The notes: generated by a model not told the origin, from the sequence alone. A DNA stretch of 64,000 nucleotides from an uncultured Dehalococcoidia bacterium (GCA_951812395.1 CATOSD010000002.1:248001-312000), one strand, 5' to 3'; counted from the stretch's first letter, positions 41,527-50,271 are shown. Program-made: numbers and translations.

Positions 41527-42351
41527 TTACCCCACCACCTGCCACGCCGCCCCCACCAGCGTCACCGCGCCCACGGCTACCACGAACCCGCCCAAGTTCA
41601 CCCGCTGCGCGAACGCCAGCAACGCCCTTATCGTTACGAGCCCCACGGCGCAGGCCATCCCCGCGGCCGCCAGCGCCGGCCACGTGCTCGCCGCGCCGCC
41701 ATCCACAACCGCGTACAGCCCAGCGCCCAGGCTCGCCGGAATGCTCATCAGGTAGCTCAGTACCAGCGCCTCGCCTCGCTCCACGCGCCTTCCCAACAGC
41801 GCGGCCACCGTCAGGCCCGACCGACTCAGCCCCGGTAGCACGGCCAGACCCTGCGCCACGCCCGCGACGAGGGCGTCCGCCGTCGTCGGCTCCATCCGGC
41901 CCTGCGCCGCCCCCCTTTGTGGGTTCTCGCTTTCGCGAGAATGACGGTCGCTGGGTGGACGGCGTAGCTGCAGCACCCCAGACGCTATCATCAGGACGCC
42001 CACGACGCCCATTCCAAGCGCCCCGAGCCTCTCCGAAAACTCTCCGAGCGAGAGCAGAAGCGGAAACCCGACCGCCGCGCTGACGACGGTCGCGATTATC
42101 AGGAATCGGAGCCGGGGCGATGGGCTTAACGGAGTGGAGGTCGCGTCCCGCAACACGCCCCACGCCTCGCCTCTCAGCGCGATAAGCGCGGCGCACGCTG
42201 TCCCGGCGTGGAGCCACAGGGCGAAGGCCACGGCCTCGCTCAGCGGGCGGTCGAGCAGGGCGGACTGTACGACGGTCACCACGCCCTGGGAGCTGACGGG
42301 TAGCCACTCGGTCAGTCCTTGCAGAATGCCAAGCAGTAGCGCCGCGTCCAT
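41527..42351 (-). CDS. uppP: Undecaprenyl-diphosphatase (BacA/UppP family)
   Basis: UppP dephosphorylates undecaprenyl diphosphate to recycle the lipid carrier of wall synthesis. The two hallmark motifs are LGILQGLTEWLPVSSQG at the N-terminus and VLPGLSRSGLTVAALLGRR in the second half. Seven to eight membrane helices are predicted and the length of 274 is normal. In the loop before the second motif, DRHSRESENPQRG is encoded by a palindrome, TTCTCGC-tttc-GCGAGAA (41924-41941), an in-frame repeat insertion in a cytoplasmic or periplasmic loop. It follows the sensor-kinase gene by 15 nt, so a PhoB-PhoR-UppP operon is likely and ties lipid-carrier recycling to a two-component signal. Confidence 0.92.
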   Translation of the reverse strand: MDAALLLGILQGLTEWLPVSSQGVVTVVQSALLDRPLSEAVAFALWLHAGTACAALIALRGEAWGVLRDATSTPLSPSPRLRFLIIATVVSAAVGFPLLLSLGEFSERLGALGMGVVGVLMIASGVLQLRRPPSDRHSRESENPQRGAAQGRMEPTTADALVAGVAQGLAVLPGLSRSGLTVAALLGRRVERGEALVLSYLMSIPASLGAGLYAVVDGGAASTWPALAAAGMACAVGLVTIRALLAFAQRVNLGGFVVAVGAVTLVGAAWQVVG

Positions 42352-42366
42352 TCCTGTAGCCGGAGT

Positions 42367-44139
42367 CTAGGCTTCGCGCAGGGCGTGCGGCACAGTAAAG
42401 GTGAACGTGCTGCCCACGCCCTCTTCGCTTGTAACGCCCACCTCGCCGCCGTAGGCGTGCACGATGTGCTTGACGATGGCGAGCCCCAGTCCCGCGCCCG
42501 AGTCCCGGCGCGCCCGGTCCACCTTGTAGAAGCGCTCGAACACGTGCGCCAGGTGCTCCCGCGGAATACCGACGCCCGTGTCGCTCACGCCAATTTCCAC
42601 GTGGTCGCCGGCGTCTCTGGCCCATAGCGTAATCGTCTTCCCTGCAGGGGTGAACTTGAGCGCGTTCTCGAGAAGGTTCACCAGCACCTGCAGCAGCTTC
42701 TCCTCCTCCGCCGTCACCATGGGCAGCATCGGCGAAACGTCGCAGACCAGGCCGACGTCCATAACCGCCGCCTGCAGCCGGAACTGAGAGGCCGCTTCCT
42801 CCAGCACGTGCTCCAATTCGATAGCCGTGGGGCGCAAATCCGCCTGGCCGCTCTCCAGGCGCGAAAGGTGAAGCAGGTCGTTGACCATGGTGGTCATCCG
42901 GTTTACGTCCCGGTGTACCCTTTTCAGGAAGTCCTGCGCCACGTTGCGATCGTCGATCGCGCCGCCCTCCAGCGTCTCGACCATCGCCTTCACCGACGCC
43001 AGCGGGCTGCGCATCTCGTGCGACACGTTGCTTACGAACTCCTTGCGCGTAGTCTCGGCCTGCCGGATGCTCGTAAGGTCGTGGAGAGTCAGCAGCACGC
43101 CGCCCTGTGGCCCCTGACTCAGCGGCACGGCGGTCGCGCTGAGAAAGCGGCGTCGGTGCAACAGTTCCACCTCGCCCTGGATAGGCTCGCCGGTCGCCAG
43201 CGCGCGCGCTATAAGCTGTTGTAGCTCGTGGTCTCGCACCACCTCCACCAGGCGGCTTCCCGCCGCGCGGCTCATGCTCGCGTCCAGCATCTCGCCGGCG
43301 GCCTCGTTCATCAGGGTGATTTCGCCGCTCGTCTCGACCACTATCACGCCGTCCCTCATCACGTCGAGCACGGCGGATAGCTTGTTGCGCTCTGCCGAGA
43401 GGTGGCCGACCATCTCGCGCAGCGACGCCGCCATGCCGTTGAACGCGGCGGCCAACTCCTGGGTCTCGTCCATTGACAGCGCCCGCACGCGGTGGTCCAG
43501 GTCGCCCCGGGCGAGCCTGCGCGCGCCCTCCGCCACGGACTTGACCGAGCGCGAGGTGCGGCGCGCCAGGTAGAAGCCGAGACCGACCGAGAGGCAGGCG
43601 ACGATGAGCGCCGCCAGGACGATGGTGGCGATTATGCGGTTGACGCCGGACTGCGCCCTCGAGACGGGCACCTCGATGATCACGATGCCCACGGGCAGTC
43701 CGCCCGCCTCGACTCGCGAGCCCACGTAGAGCGAGTCCTCGCCCGTTCGGGGGTTTCTGCGCGTCACCTCACTTGCGCCGATGTTCGCCGCCCAGCGAAA
43801 CTCCGGCCGATCGACGAATGCCTCGTCGCTCGTGAGAGGGTCCACCGAGTCTGCGAGCACGCTTCCGTACAGGTCCAGCACCGTAACGCGGGCATCTATG
43901 ATCTCGCTGGTGCGCCGTGCAGTCCGCTCCAGCCCTTCCAGGTCGATCGGATGCAACATCAGGGGAGACACGCCCTCGCTCAGAAGCCCCGCCTCCTCCT
44001 GGAGCCGTTGCTCGAGATTGGCGTAGAAGGCGTCGCGGACGAAGCCGACCAGGTAGATGCTTACGACGCCCATTGTGACGAATATGAGCGTTGTGTACGC
44101 GAGCGCGATCCGCCACTGCAGCGACCGTGGCAGTCTCAG
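42367..44139 (-). CDS. Membrane sensor histidine kinase (PhoR/WalK-like)
   Basis: Domains in order: TM1 (WRIALAYTTLIFVTMGVVSIYLV), an extracytoplasmic sensor of about 140 residues, TM2 (IIATIVLAALIVACLSVGLGFYL), HAMP, a PAS-like domain (LSAVLDVMRDGVIVVETSG), HisKA with the phospho-His in FVSNVSHEMRSPLASV, and HATPase_c ending GAGLGLAIVKHIVHAYGGEVG. The architecture is that of PhoR or WalK. No ATG lies near the expected N-terminus; the best choice is a CTG at 44139-44137 that overlaps the response-regulator TGA as CTGA. A much longer upstream frame lies inside the regulator gene and is rejected. It is transcribed between its partner regulator and uppP. Confidence 0.88.
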   Translation of the reverse strand: MRLPRSLQWRIALAYTTLIFVTMGVVSIYLVGFVRDAFYANLEQRLQEEAGLLSEGVSPLMLHPIDLEGLERTARRTSEIIDARVTVLDLYGSVLADSVDPLTSDEAFVDRPEFRWAANIGASEVTRRNPRTGEDSLYVGSRVEAGGLPVGIVIIEVPVSRAQSGVNRIIATIVLAALIVACLSVGLGFYLARRTSRSVKSVAEGARRLARGDLDHRVRALSMDETQELAAAFNGMAASLREMVGHLSAERNKLSAVLDVMRDGVIVVETSGEITLMNEAAGEMLDASMSRAAGSRLVEVVRDHELQQLIARALATGEPIQGEVELLHRRRFLSATAVPLSQGPQGGVLLTLHDLTSIRQAETTRKEFVSNVSHEMRSPLASVKAMVETLEGGAIDDRNVAQDFLKRVHRDVNRMTTMVNDLLHLSRLESGQADLRPTAIELEHVLEEAASQFRLQAAVMDVGLVCDVSPMLPMVTAEEEKLLQVLVNLLENALKFTPAGKTITLWARDAGDHVEIGVSDTGVGIPREHLAHVFERFYKVDRARRDSGAGLGLAIVKHIVHAYGGEVGVTSEEGVGSTFTFTVPHALREA

Positions 44140-44837
44140 CCGTCGAATCGGTATCCTACTCCCCTTATGGTCACGATCCTCCGGGGCCTGCCGGGAACGG
44201 GCTCGATCTTCTCCCGCAGCCAGCGAACGTGCACGTCCACCGTCCGAGCGTCGCCGATGTAGTCGTAGCCCCAGAGGCGTTCCAGAATCTGCTCTCGCGT
44301 GAACGCCCTGCCCATGTTCTCCATCAACAGCGCGAGAAGGCTGAACTCGCGTGGCTTCATCGGGAGCGGCTGCCCATCCAGCCTCGCGCTGTGCCCGTCC
44401 ACGTCCACTTCCAGGCCGTTCACGCTCAGCACGCTGCTGGGCGCCGGCGGAGAGTCCCGACCGGCGGGCGTCCTGGAGCGCCGCAGCAGGTTTCGCACCC
44501 TCACCACGAGCTCCCTCATGCTGAACGGCTTCGTAACGTAGTCGTCCGCGCCCAACTCCAGCCCCACCACCCGGTCGATCTCCTCGCCCTTCGCAGTCAG
44601 CATCAGTATCGGCACGTCGCTCTCGCGGCGCAGTATGCGGCACAGCTCGAACCCGTCGAGCTGTGGCAGCATGATGTCCAGCACCACCAGGTCAGGGTTG
44701 TCCTGGCGTGTCAGCGTGAGACCCTCTTCGCCGTCCGGCGCGGCCAGCACCCGGTACCCCTCGTGTTCGAGGTTGTACCTGATTGCCTCCAGAATATTCT
44801 CTTCGTCCTCGACGACGAGCACGGTCTGTTCGGGCAT
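44136..44837 (-). CDS. OmpR/PhoB-family response regulator
   Basis: This is the DNA-binding partner of the adjacent kinase. The receiver domain (residues 1-118) has the acidic pair in VVEDEENILEA, the phospho-acceptor Asp53 in LVVLDIMLPQLDG, the switch Thr in MLTAKGEE and Lys in YVTKPFSMREL. The C-terminal winged helix (135-233) has LNGLEVDVDGHSARLDG-type start, KPREFSLLALLMENMGRAFTREQILERLWG, and ends TIRGVGYRFDG. The length of 233 is normal. The gene is first in the RR-HK-uppP row. Wall-stress (WalR) or phosphate (PhoB) regulation is possible; uppP suggests an envelope role. Confidence 0.94.
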   Translation of the reverse strand: MPEQTVLVVEDEENILEAIRYNLEHEGYRVLAAPDGEEGLTLTRQDNPDLVVLDIMLPQLDGFELCRILRRESDVPILMLTAKGEEIDRVVGLELGADDYVTKPFSMRELVVRVRNLLRRSRTPAGRDSPPAPSSVLSVNGLEVDVDGHSARLDGQPLPMKPREFSLLALLMENMGRAFTREQILERLWGYDYIGDARTVDVHVRWLREKIEPVPGRPRRIVTIRGVGYRFDG

Positions 44838-44970
44838 GGCAGGCTCCGGTATGGTGAACTACGGCCCCATTATAGCGCGATTCGCGCAGCACGGGTGAGT
44901 CTCGAGTCTTCCAACGCTCAATGGCTGAGAGGCATAGGCTTATGGGCAGGGGGTGCAGGCCGTGTCCAGG

Positions 44971-45037
44971 TCCATTCCCCCTTGATGGGCGAATGTTAGA
45001 GCCTGCCCTGAGCGTGTCGAAGGGATGGGGGTGAAGG
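44971..45037 (+). repeat. Composite hairpin repeat with nested GAGCCTG unit
   Basis: TTCCCCCTTGATGGGCGAA, then TGTTAGAGCCTGCCCTGAGC and GTGTCGAAGG, then GATGGGGGTGAAGG. It is the third instance of the nested arrangement and lies between the regulator and the phosphoesterase gene. Confidence 0.75.
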
Positions 45038-45057
45038 CGCGAACTCGTGCCCGCCCC

Positions 45058-45828
45058 TCAGCGCAGGACGAACGGCGAAACTCTCACACCGGCCTGCGGG
45101 TCGAGGTCCACCACGATGGCCGTCCTGGTCTGGGAGCCTGAGGGAGCGCCGGAATAGTACGCGGTGACGCCGTTCTGCGACACTTCCCGCAGCGCGTGAA
45201 CATGCCCCAGCGCCACGTAGTCGCAGTCCGCCTCGGCTATCTCGGCGGTGGTGATAGGTGAAGACCGGAACTCGTCCACCGGCCCGTCCATGAACAGCCC
45301 GTGAGCCATGGGCACGTACCAGCAGCCCTGTGGCCGGGGCGGCAGATCGGCCATGGGCCGGTTCCCCGGGTGGTGATCGTACACGGGACGCCCCCACAGG
45401 GCCAGGCCCAACTCCGCCACGAACACCATGTCCGCGCCGTCCGTGCGCATCAGTTTGAGGTTCGGAGGCAGCTTGGGCGACTTCCAGGCGGTGGTCAACA
45501 GCGTGTCGTGGTTGCCTGGCAGCACCACCACCGGCTTGCCGAGTGCGCCGAGGTCGGCCAACACCTTGTCCACCATGGCATCGGAGACACGCTTGTTGTC
45601 GAAGAGGTCCCCGGCGATTAGAAGCGCGTCCGCCTCATTCTGTCGCGCCGACGCGAGCACGGCGTCGAGGCCCTGCAGGGCGTCGTCCGCGTAGACGTCG
45701 CTGCCGACGTGCAAGTCCGAAGTGTGCAGCAGCCGGACCGCCGGACGTCTCCCATTCTCCTCAAGTTCGTATATCCCCAATGCCGTGAAACGCTCCCCAG
45801 ATGGCCGATAGCTTAAAATCACGCCCAT
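45058..45828 (-). CDS. SbcD/Mre11-like metallophosphoesterase
   Basis: This is a calcineurin-fold phosphoesterase related to the SbcD/Mre11 nuclease. Five phosphoesterase motifs are present: LLHTSDLHVGSD, IAGDLFDNKRVS, VVLPGNHDTLL, the His in WGRPVYDHHPGN, and CDYVALGHVHALRE. The C-terminal cap and SbcC-binding helices of full SbcD are missing (256 residues against about 400), so it is a minimal nuclease or a phosphodiesterase of DNA-repair type. No SbcC ATPase gene adjoins. The first 25 residues before LLHTSDLH are not conserved and the start could be lower. RNase D lies divergent, across a repeat. Confidence 0.85.
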   Translation of the reverse strand: MGVILSYRPSGERFTALGIYELEENGRRPAVRLLHTSDLHVGSDVYADDALQGLDAVLASARQNEADALLIAGDLFDNKRVSDAMVDKVLADLGALGKPVVVLPGNHDTLLTTAWKSPKLPPNLKLMRTDGADMVFVAELGLALWGRPVYDHHPGNRPMADLPPRPQGCWYVPMAHGLFMDGPVDEFRSSPITTAEIAEADCDYVALGHVHALREVSQNGVTAYYSGAPSGSQTRTAIVVDLDPQAGVRVSPFVLR

Positions 45829-45870
45829 TGTATGCTATCGTGAAATTGGGAACAAGCAAACTTGCACAGT

Positions 45871-45912
45871 CGCTTCCCCTTCGATGGGGGAATGTTAGGA
45901 TGGGGCTGAAGG
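45871..45912 (+). repeat. Short intergenic hairpin repeat
   Basis: GCTTCCCCTTCGATGGGGGAA, then TGTTAGGATGGGGCTGAAGG, lies between the divergent phosphoesterase and rnd genes, just upstream of the rnd start. Confidence 0.8.
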
Positions 45913-45936
45913 ACTGCCCATCCCCCGGAGTCCCTG

Positions 45937-47073
45937 TTGAGCGAGTACGAACTAGTAGAGACCACTGACCAGCTGGCCCGAGCGGCGGACGCTCTGTCCA
46001 GGTCGTCGACCGTCGCCGTCGACCTGGAGTCCAACGGATTCTTCAGGTACAGGGAGCAGATTTGCCTGGTGCAGCTCGCTTCCACCGACGCCGTGTACCT
46101 CGTCGACCCGCTGGCCGTCGGAGACATCTCCCCGCTTGGCGAGCTTATGGCCGAGCCGGCGGTGGAAAAAATCTTCCACGCCTCCGGTTACGACATACGC
46201 AGCCTGGACAGGGACTGGGGCTTCAGAGTGAACAGCCTGTTCGACACGTCCGTGGCCGCGGCGTTCGTCGGCTCCAAACGCCTCGGACTGCAGGCCGTGC
46301 TTGAGGAGCACGCCGGGGTCAGGCTCCCCAAGCCGCGAAGGCTCCAGCGGTCCGACTGGACGGTTCGCCCGCTGAGCGACGAGGCCATGCGCTACGCCGC
46401 CGGCGACGTTGCGTATCTCGCGCGGCTGCGGAACACCCTCGCCGACCGGCTCCGGAGGCTCGAACGCACTCACTGGGTGCGAGAGGAATGCGAACGCATG
46501 GGACGGCTCCGGCACTCCGAACCGGATAGAGAAGGGGCCTTCCTGTCCGTCAAAGGAAGCCGCGCGCTCGACGGGCGAGGGCTGGCCGTGCTGCGCTCGC
46601 TGTGCCGGCTTCGAGAGGAGCTGGCCCGCGAGTTGGACAGGCCGCCGTTCAAGGTTATGTCCAACGACGCTCTCCTTAGCGTGTCGGCGGACCCGGACAC
46701 TAAGCTCGGTGAGGTGAAAGGCCTGGGCCGGTTCAGGCGGCGGCCGGGCGTGCAAAGACTCAGGGACGCCATTCGGGAGGGCCTGGACGCGGACCCGGTA
46801 CGTCCGCCAAAACAGACACCCTACCGCGAGCGGCTGAGCCCGTCGGAGCGCGGCAAAGTGGGCGAACGTATGAAGCGGCTCAAGCAGTGGCGGACGGCGC
46901 TGGGCACGCAGTTGGGGCTGGACCCCAGCCTCCTCTGGCCCACCGCGAGCCTGACACGGCTCGCGCGCAGCCCCGGCACCCTTTCTGCCGAGCTCGAAAG
47001 CCCGGACGTGCGCCTCTGGCAGTCGAGGGAATTCGACCACTCGCTGCGAGACGTCCTGTCCTCGCTCGGCTAA
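45937..47073 (+). CDS. rnd: Ribonuclease D
   Basis: This is a DEDDy 3'-5' exoribonuclease for trimming tRNA precursors. The DEDD residues are in VAVDLESNGFF (D-x-E), FHASGYDIRSL (Asp) and RYAAGDVAYLARL (Y-x-x-x-D). An HRDC domain follows (RSLCRLREELARELDRPPFKVMSNDALL, about residues 210-275), as in RNase D. A second helical region runs to the C-terminus and is less conserved. The start is a TTG at 45937 with weak Shine-Dalgarno complementarity; the reading includes the full first strand. The length of 378 is normal. The PD40 gene follows 28 nt later. Confidence 0.92.
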   Translation: MSEYELVETTDQLARAADALSRSSTVAVDLESNGFFRYREQICLVQLASTDAVYLVDPLAVGDISPLGELMAEPAVEKIFHASGYDIRSLDRDWGFRVNSLFDTSVAAAFVGSKRLGLQAVLEEHAGVRLPKPRRLQRSDWTVRPLSDEAMRYAAGDVAYLARLRNTLADRLRRLERTHWVREECERMGRLRHSEPDREGAFLSVKGSRALDGRGLAVLRSLCRLREELARELDRPPFKVMSNDALLSVSADPDTKLGEVKGLGRFRRRPGVQRLRDAIREGLDADPVRPPKQTPYRERLSPSERGKVGERMKRLKQWRTALGTQLGLDPSLLWPTASLTRLARSPGTLSAELESPDVRLWQSREFDHSLRDVLSSLG

Positions 47074-47101
47074 CAGTCCGTATGACCGGAGGAGGCACGG
47101 C

Positions 47102-48394
47102 TTGAGAGCTGCGGCATATGTAATCGTCCTGTTCGCGCTGCTGGGTGCGGTCGCTGTATTCGGCGAGAGCGGCGGGACGCTCTCCACTACGGAGCCGTCG
47201 CCCCCCAGGACCACTGTCGATCAGGTGGCCTACGTCGACCTGGATGGCAGGGTGATGACCGTTGAGCCGGACGGCAGGAATCCGACGAGACTGAGCCCCG
47301 AGGAGGGCTTCTACACCTGGCCTGCCTGGTCGCCCGACGCCCGCAGGGTAGCCTTCTCCGGCGTGACAGCCGAGGCCGGTTCTCGAAGGCCTCTGACGCT
47401 GTTTGTGGGTCAGGCGGGAGATGAGGACGCGGGAGAACCACGCGCCGTGTTCGTGAACGAGAGGGGATTTGGGCCTGTGCTCGCCAGCATGCCTCACTAC
47501 ACTCTGTGGTCGCCCGACAGCCGCTGGCTCAGCTTCATGGCCAACACGCCCAGCGGCCTGTCACTGCTTCTGGACGACCCGGACGACGATGACGAAGCCA
47601 GCTTGCTGCTGACTGGCGCCCCGCTGTACGCATCATGGTCGGCCAACTCGGAGGACCTGCTGGCGCACGCGGGCGTGGGACACCACTTCGTGGACGTGAA
47701 CGACGACTATGCCGTCAACGATCTGGACATTCTCGCGGCGGGCTACCGCGTGCCGGCGTGGCGGCCCCGCACGGGCAGCGTGGCCTACGTGTCCGAGAGC
47801 CCGGACGGGGCCGGGACGCTGTACCTGGACGATCCGGCTCAGGGGCGGCGCAAAGCGCTGGATGAGGCGCGCGGAGTCACCGCGTTCCTGTGGTCGCCCG
47901 ACGGCGATGCTCTGGCGGTCGCACACTCGGGGCAGGTCTCCCCGGTCTCCGGCGGCTATGTGTACCGGGGAGTGAGGCTAATCTCGCCCGAGGGCGAACG
48001 GCGAGACGTGGAGATCGACCAGATAGTTGTGGCCTTCTTCTGGTCGCCCGACAGCGAGAAGATCGCCTACGTTACCTTCGCTGAGGGTGGGGAAGGGCTG
48101 CGCTGGAACATCCTGGACGTTGCGTCCGGCCAGCGCTGGCCCCTTGTGGACTTCGTCCCCACGAGAGACCAGCTCAGCATATTGGTCTTCTTCGACCAGT
48201 TCGCCTACTCTCACCGCGTCTGGTCGCCCGACTCGCGCTCGCTGGTGTTCGCCGGCGGAATCGTCGGCAACGTCGGCGTGTCGGCGTCTCTGTCCCTCCA
48301 GGAGACCCCGAAGGTGCTGGTGCTGCCTATCGAGCCGGCCTCCACCGCGCAAACCCTCGCAGACGGGATAATGGCCACCTGGTCACCCCGCTAA
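47102..48394 (+). CDS. Exported TolB-like PD40 beta-propeller protein
   Basis: An N-terminal hydrophobic signal (AAAYVIVLFALLGAVAVFG) is followed by a propeller made of WD40-like PD40 repeats. Six repeat cores carry the tag WSPD: WSPDARRVAFSG, WSPDSRWLSFM, WSPDGDALAVAHSG, WSPDSEKIAYVTF, WSPDSRSLVFAGG and the diverged WSANSEDLLAHAG. The start is a TTG at 47102 with GGAGG 7 nt upstream. The protein is 430 residues with no peptidase domain, so a binding or scaffold role outside the cytoplasm is inferred, as for TolB-type proteins. It follows rnd by 28 nt on the same strand. Partners are unknown. Confidence 0.82.
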   Translation: MRAAAYVIVLFALLGAVAVFGESGGTLSTTEPSPPRTTVDQVAYVDLDGRVMTVEPDGRNPTRLSPEEGFYTWPAWSPDARRVAFSGVTAEAGSRRPLTLFVGQAGDEDAGEPRAVFVNERGFGPVLASMPHYTLWSPDSRWLSFMANTPSGLSLLLDDPDDDDEASLLLTGAPLYASWSANSEDLLAHAGVGHHFVDVNDDYAVNDLDILAAGYRVPAWRPRTGSVAYVSESPDGAGTLYLDDPAQGRRKALDEARGVTAFLWSPDGDALAVAHSGQVSPVSGGYVYRGVRLISPEGERRDVEIDQIVVAFFWSPDSEKIAYVTFAEGGEGLRWNILDVASGQRWPLVDFVPTRDQLSILVFFDQFAYSHRVWSPDSRSLVFAGGIVGNVGVSASLSLQETPKVLVLPIEPASTAQTLADGIMATWSPR

Positions 48395-48535
48395 CGGCGG
48401 GCATCCTGCACCGTCATTTCGTGCGCAGCCCTCAATGTCAATCCGAGTGTGGCCGAGGAATCTGCGCCGACAGTGGGGGAGTGGCAAGCGGCTATTCGCG
48501 AAATCGAGCTAAGTGCATCTTCAGATAGGAAGACC

Positions 48536-49930
48536 ATGGCAACCGTAGAAGGAAAGCCAACCCTGTTGCGAATAGCCATTGTCGGGGGAGGCATCTCGGG
48601 CCTGGGGGCCGCATGGGCGCTGAGCCACAGCCCGGACCGCTTTGACTTCCGGCTGTACGAAGCCCGGGCACAGATCGGCGGAAATGCCATCACGGTGGAC
48701 ATGCCACAGGACGACGGCGGCTCGATACCTTTCGACATCTCCGTAACCGCCTGCATCCCGTTAGTCTATCCCCACATCCTGTTGCTGATGGAGAAGTTTG
48801 GCATAGACCTGGTCGATACCAGGTTCAGCTACAGCGTGAAGTACGGCGGCCAGGTCTACGCGCACGACCTCGATTCCTCTATCAGGGACCAGCTTCAGCC
48901 GGAGATAGCCAGGTTTCAACGACTCCTCCGCCGCCTGCACAGGTTTGGCTGGCTGACCCGCTCCCGTTCGAAGTTCCTGAATTCCCTGAACCCGTACAAT
49001 TACATCAGCATGGGAACGCTTCTCAACCTGGGAGGATACTCAGGCGACTTCAGGTACAAGGTGCTGAAGCCCATGTTCGTCAACTTCCTGATGGCGACGA
49101 ACGTGTTCGACATGCCCGCCTCTCTTTTTTCGAGGTATCTTGACTTCTTTGACATCGAATCCGCCACTCCCATGCAGACGTGGGACCAGGGAACGCGACG
49201 CATCTACGAGAACCTATCGGCCGGGTTCCAAGAGAAGATCTACCTCGAACGGCCTGTCCGAAAGGTGTACCGCCACAAGTCCGGCGTCGTTATCGAGGAC
49301 GAAGACGGCGTACGGGAGACGTTTGATAAGGTGGTCTTCGCTTGCAACGCGAACCAGACTCTGATGATCCTCGACAAACCCACTTTCCTGGAGCGCTACA
49401 TCCTCTCGTCAGTTCGCTACGAGAGCGAACTCCACAACCATACGGTCGTCCACTCCGACTCTTCTGTCCTCCCCGACAACGAAGCGAAGCCTCTGGCCAC
49501 ACGAAGCAATCACATCGAGCAATACGGGGCGAGACCGGACAACTACGAAATCACCTACATCATGCACAACCAACAACCGTGGGCTGGCCGGTCCGACAAG
49601 CCCTGCCTCGTGACCTACAATCCTGTCAGCCAGATCGACGAGCGGAAGGTCGTCAAGAGGTGGTGGTTTCAGCATGTCGTCCACGACGTTCGCCACGTCG
49701 TGTTGCTCGTCAATCTGTTCCGCTTCATCCAGGGCAAAAGGCACACCTGGCATTGTGGGGCCCACACGCTCATCAACAGCCAGGAGACGTGCTTTGTAAC
49801 CGGACTGGCCGCCGCAAGGCAGATCGGCGCGGACTACCCGTTCGCCGATCCCGAGGCAATGCGTACGTTCAACTACTACGGACGCATCATGTACGGCTGG
49901 CGCTTCAAGAAGGCCAAGCGGCGCAAGTAG
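48536..49930 (+). CDS. FAD-dependent oxidoreductase (COG2907-like amine-oxidase fold)
   Basis: This is a flavoprotein of the amine-oxidase/phytoene-desaturase group. The N-terminal dinucleotide motif RIAIVGGGISGLGAAWAL is followed by the Glu of YEARAQIGGNAITVDM, and the C-terminal GLAAARQIGADYPFADP lies near the flavin. The middle has the substrate region with KYGGQVYAHDL and KVVFACNANQTLMIL. The ATG at 48536 is preferred; a GTG at 48449 begins inside a dispersed repeat (GTGGCCGAGGAATCTGCGCC). The length is about 464. A role in unsaturated fatty-acid or carotenoid chemistry is possible, as its relatives often sit with cyclopropane fatty-acid synthases, but none adjoins here. Confidence 0.82.
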   Translation: MATVEGKPTLLRIAIVGGGISGLGAAWALSHSPDRFDFRLYEARAQIGGNAITVDMPQDDGGSIPFDISVTACIPLVYPHILLLMEKFGIDLVDTRFSYSVKYGGQVYAHDLDSSIRDQLQPEIARFQRLLRRLHRFGWLTRSRSKFLNSLNPYNYISMGTLLNLGGYSGDFRYKVLKPMFVNFLMATNVFDMPASLFSRYLDFFDIESATPMQTWDQGTRRIYENLSAGFQEKIYLERPVRKVYRHKSGVVIEDEDGVRETFDKVVFACNANQTLMILDKPTFLERYILSSVRYESELHNHTVVHSDSSVLPDNEAKPLATRSNHIEQYGARPDNYEITYIMHNQQPWAGRSDKPCLVTYNPVSQIDERKVVKRWWFQHVVHDVRHVVLLVNLFRFIQGKRHTWHCGAHTLINSQETCFVTGLAAARQIGADYPFADPEAMRTFNYYGRIMYGWRFKKAKRRK

Positions 49931-50006
49931 CCGATTGTCACGTACTGGCATTTTTCTGCTGGATATGGAATAGCAATGGCTGTTGTTCAACGCGACCTCT
50001 AGTCTT

Positions 50007-50115
50007 CTGACGGTCGGCAGGGCCTTGTGGTAGGCTCAGCGGTACCCCCTATCTCTTCGCCGGTAGGGTCGAGACCGCCCTTTGTGGCGGTCTCTGTATT
50101 TGTAAGGGGAGCGGT
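50007..50115 (+). promoter_or_regulatory. Upstream copy (L1) of a promoter-plus-leader module
   Basis: CTGACG-18-TAGGCT (50007-50036) is followed by a hairpin, GAGACCGCC-ctttgt-GGCGGTCTC (50071-50094), and GTAAGGGGAGC, then an ATG at 50120. The whole module repeats at 50279-50388 with a constant offset of 272 bp. The promoter hexamers of this copy are degraded relative to the second, and its downstream start is broken by a MITE, so it is probably non-functional. The rest of 49931-50388 holds no other gene. Confidence 0.65.
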
Positions 50116-50120
50116 GACCA

Positions 50121-50271
50121 TGACAAACAGAGCTTGTGTCAGATTATTAGGAGCGCAAGAAATCGTCTTTCCCGAGCCCTCATTCGTCTTTCCCGCGAAA
50201 GCGGGAATCCAGAGGGGCCGGGACCTCCGTGTAGAGTCTGCCTAGTGATCTGACACAGGCTCTGACCAACA
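50121..50271. mobile_element. IS256-like MITE with 9-bp target duplication
   Basis: The element proper is 50130-50262 (133 bp). Ends are GAGCTTGTGTCAGAT and, inverted, GAGCCTGTGTCAGAT (14 of 15 match), the typical IS256-family terminus. The flanks are TGACAAACA (50121-50129) and TGACCAACA (50263-50271), an 8-of-9 target duplication as made by that family. There is no transposase. Inside is the palindrome TTCCCGC-gaaa-GCGGGAA (50190-50207), similar to the one inserted in uppP. It disrupts the start after the L1 leader. Confidence 0.75.

Noticed and set aside
44140..44643. N-terminal extension of the histidine kinase (about 168 codons)
   Set aside because: It overlaps the response-regulator gene in another frame and has no domain similarity; the regulator frame is clearly the coding one.
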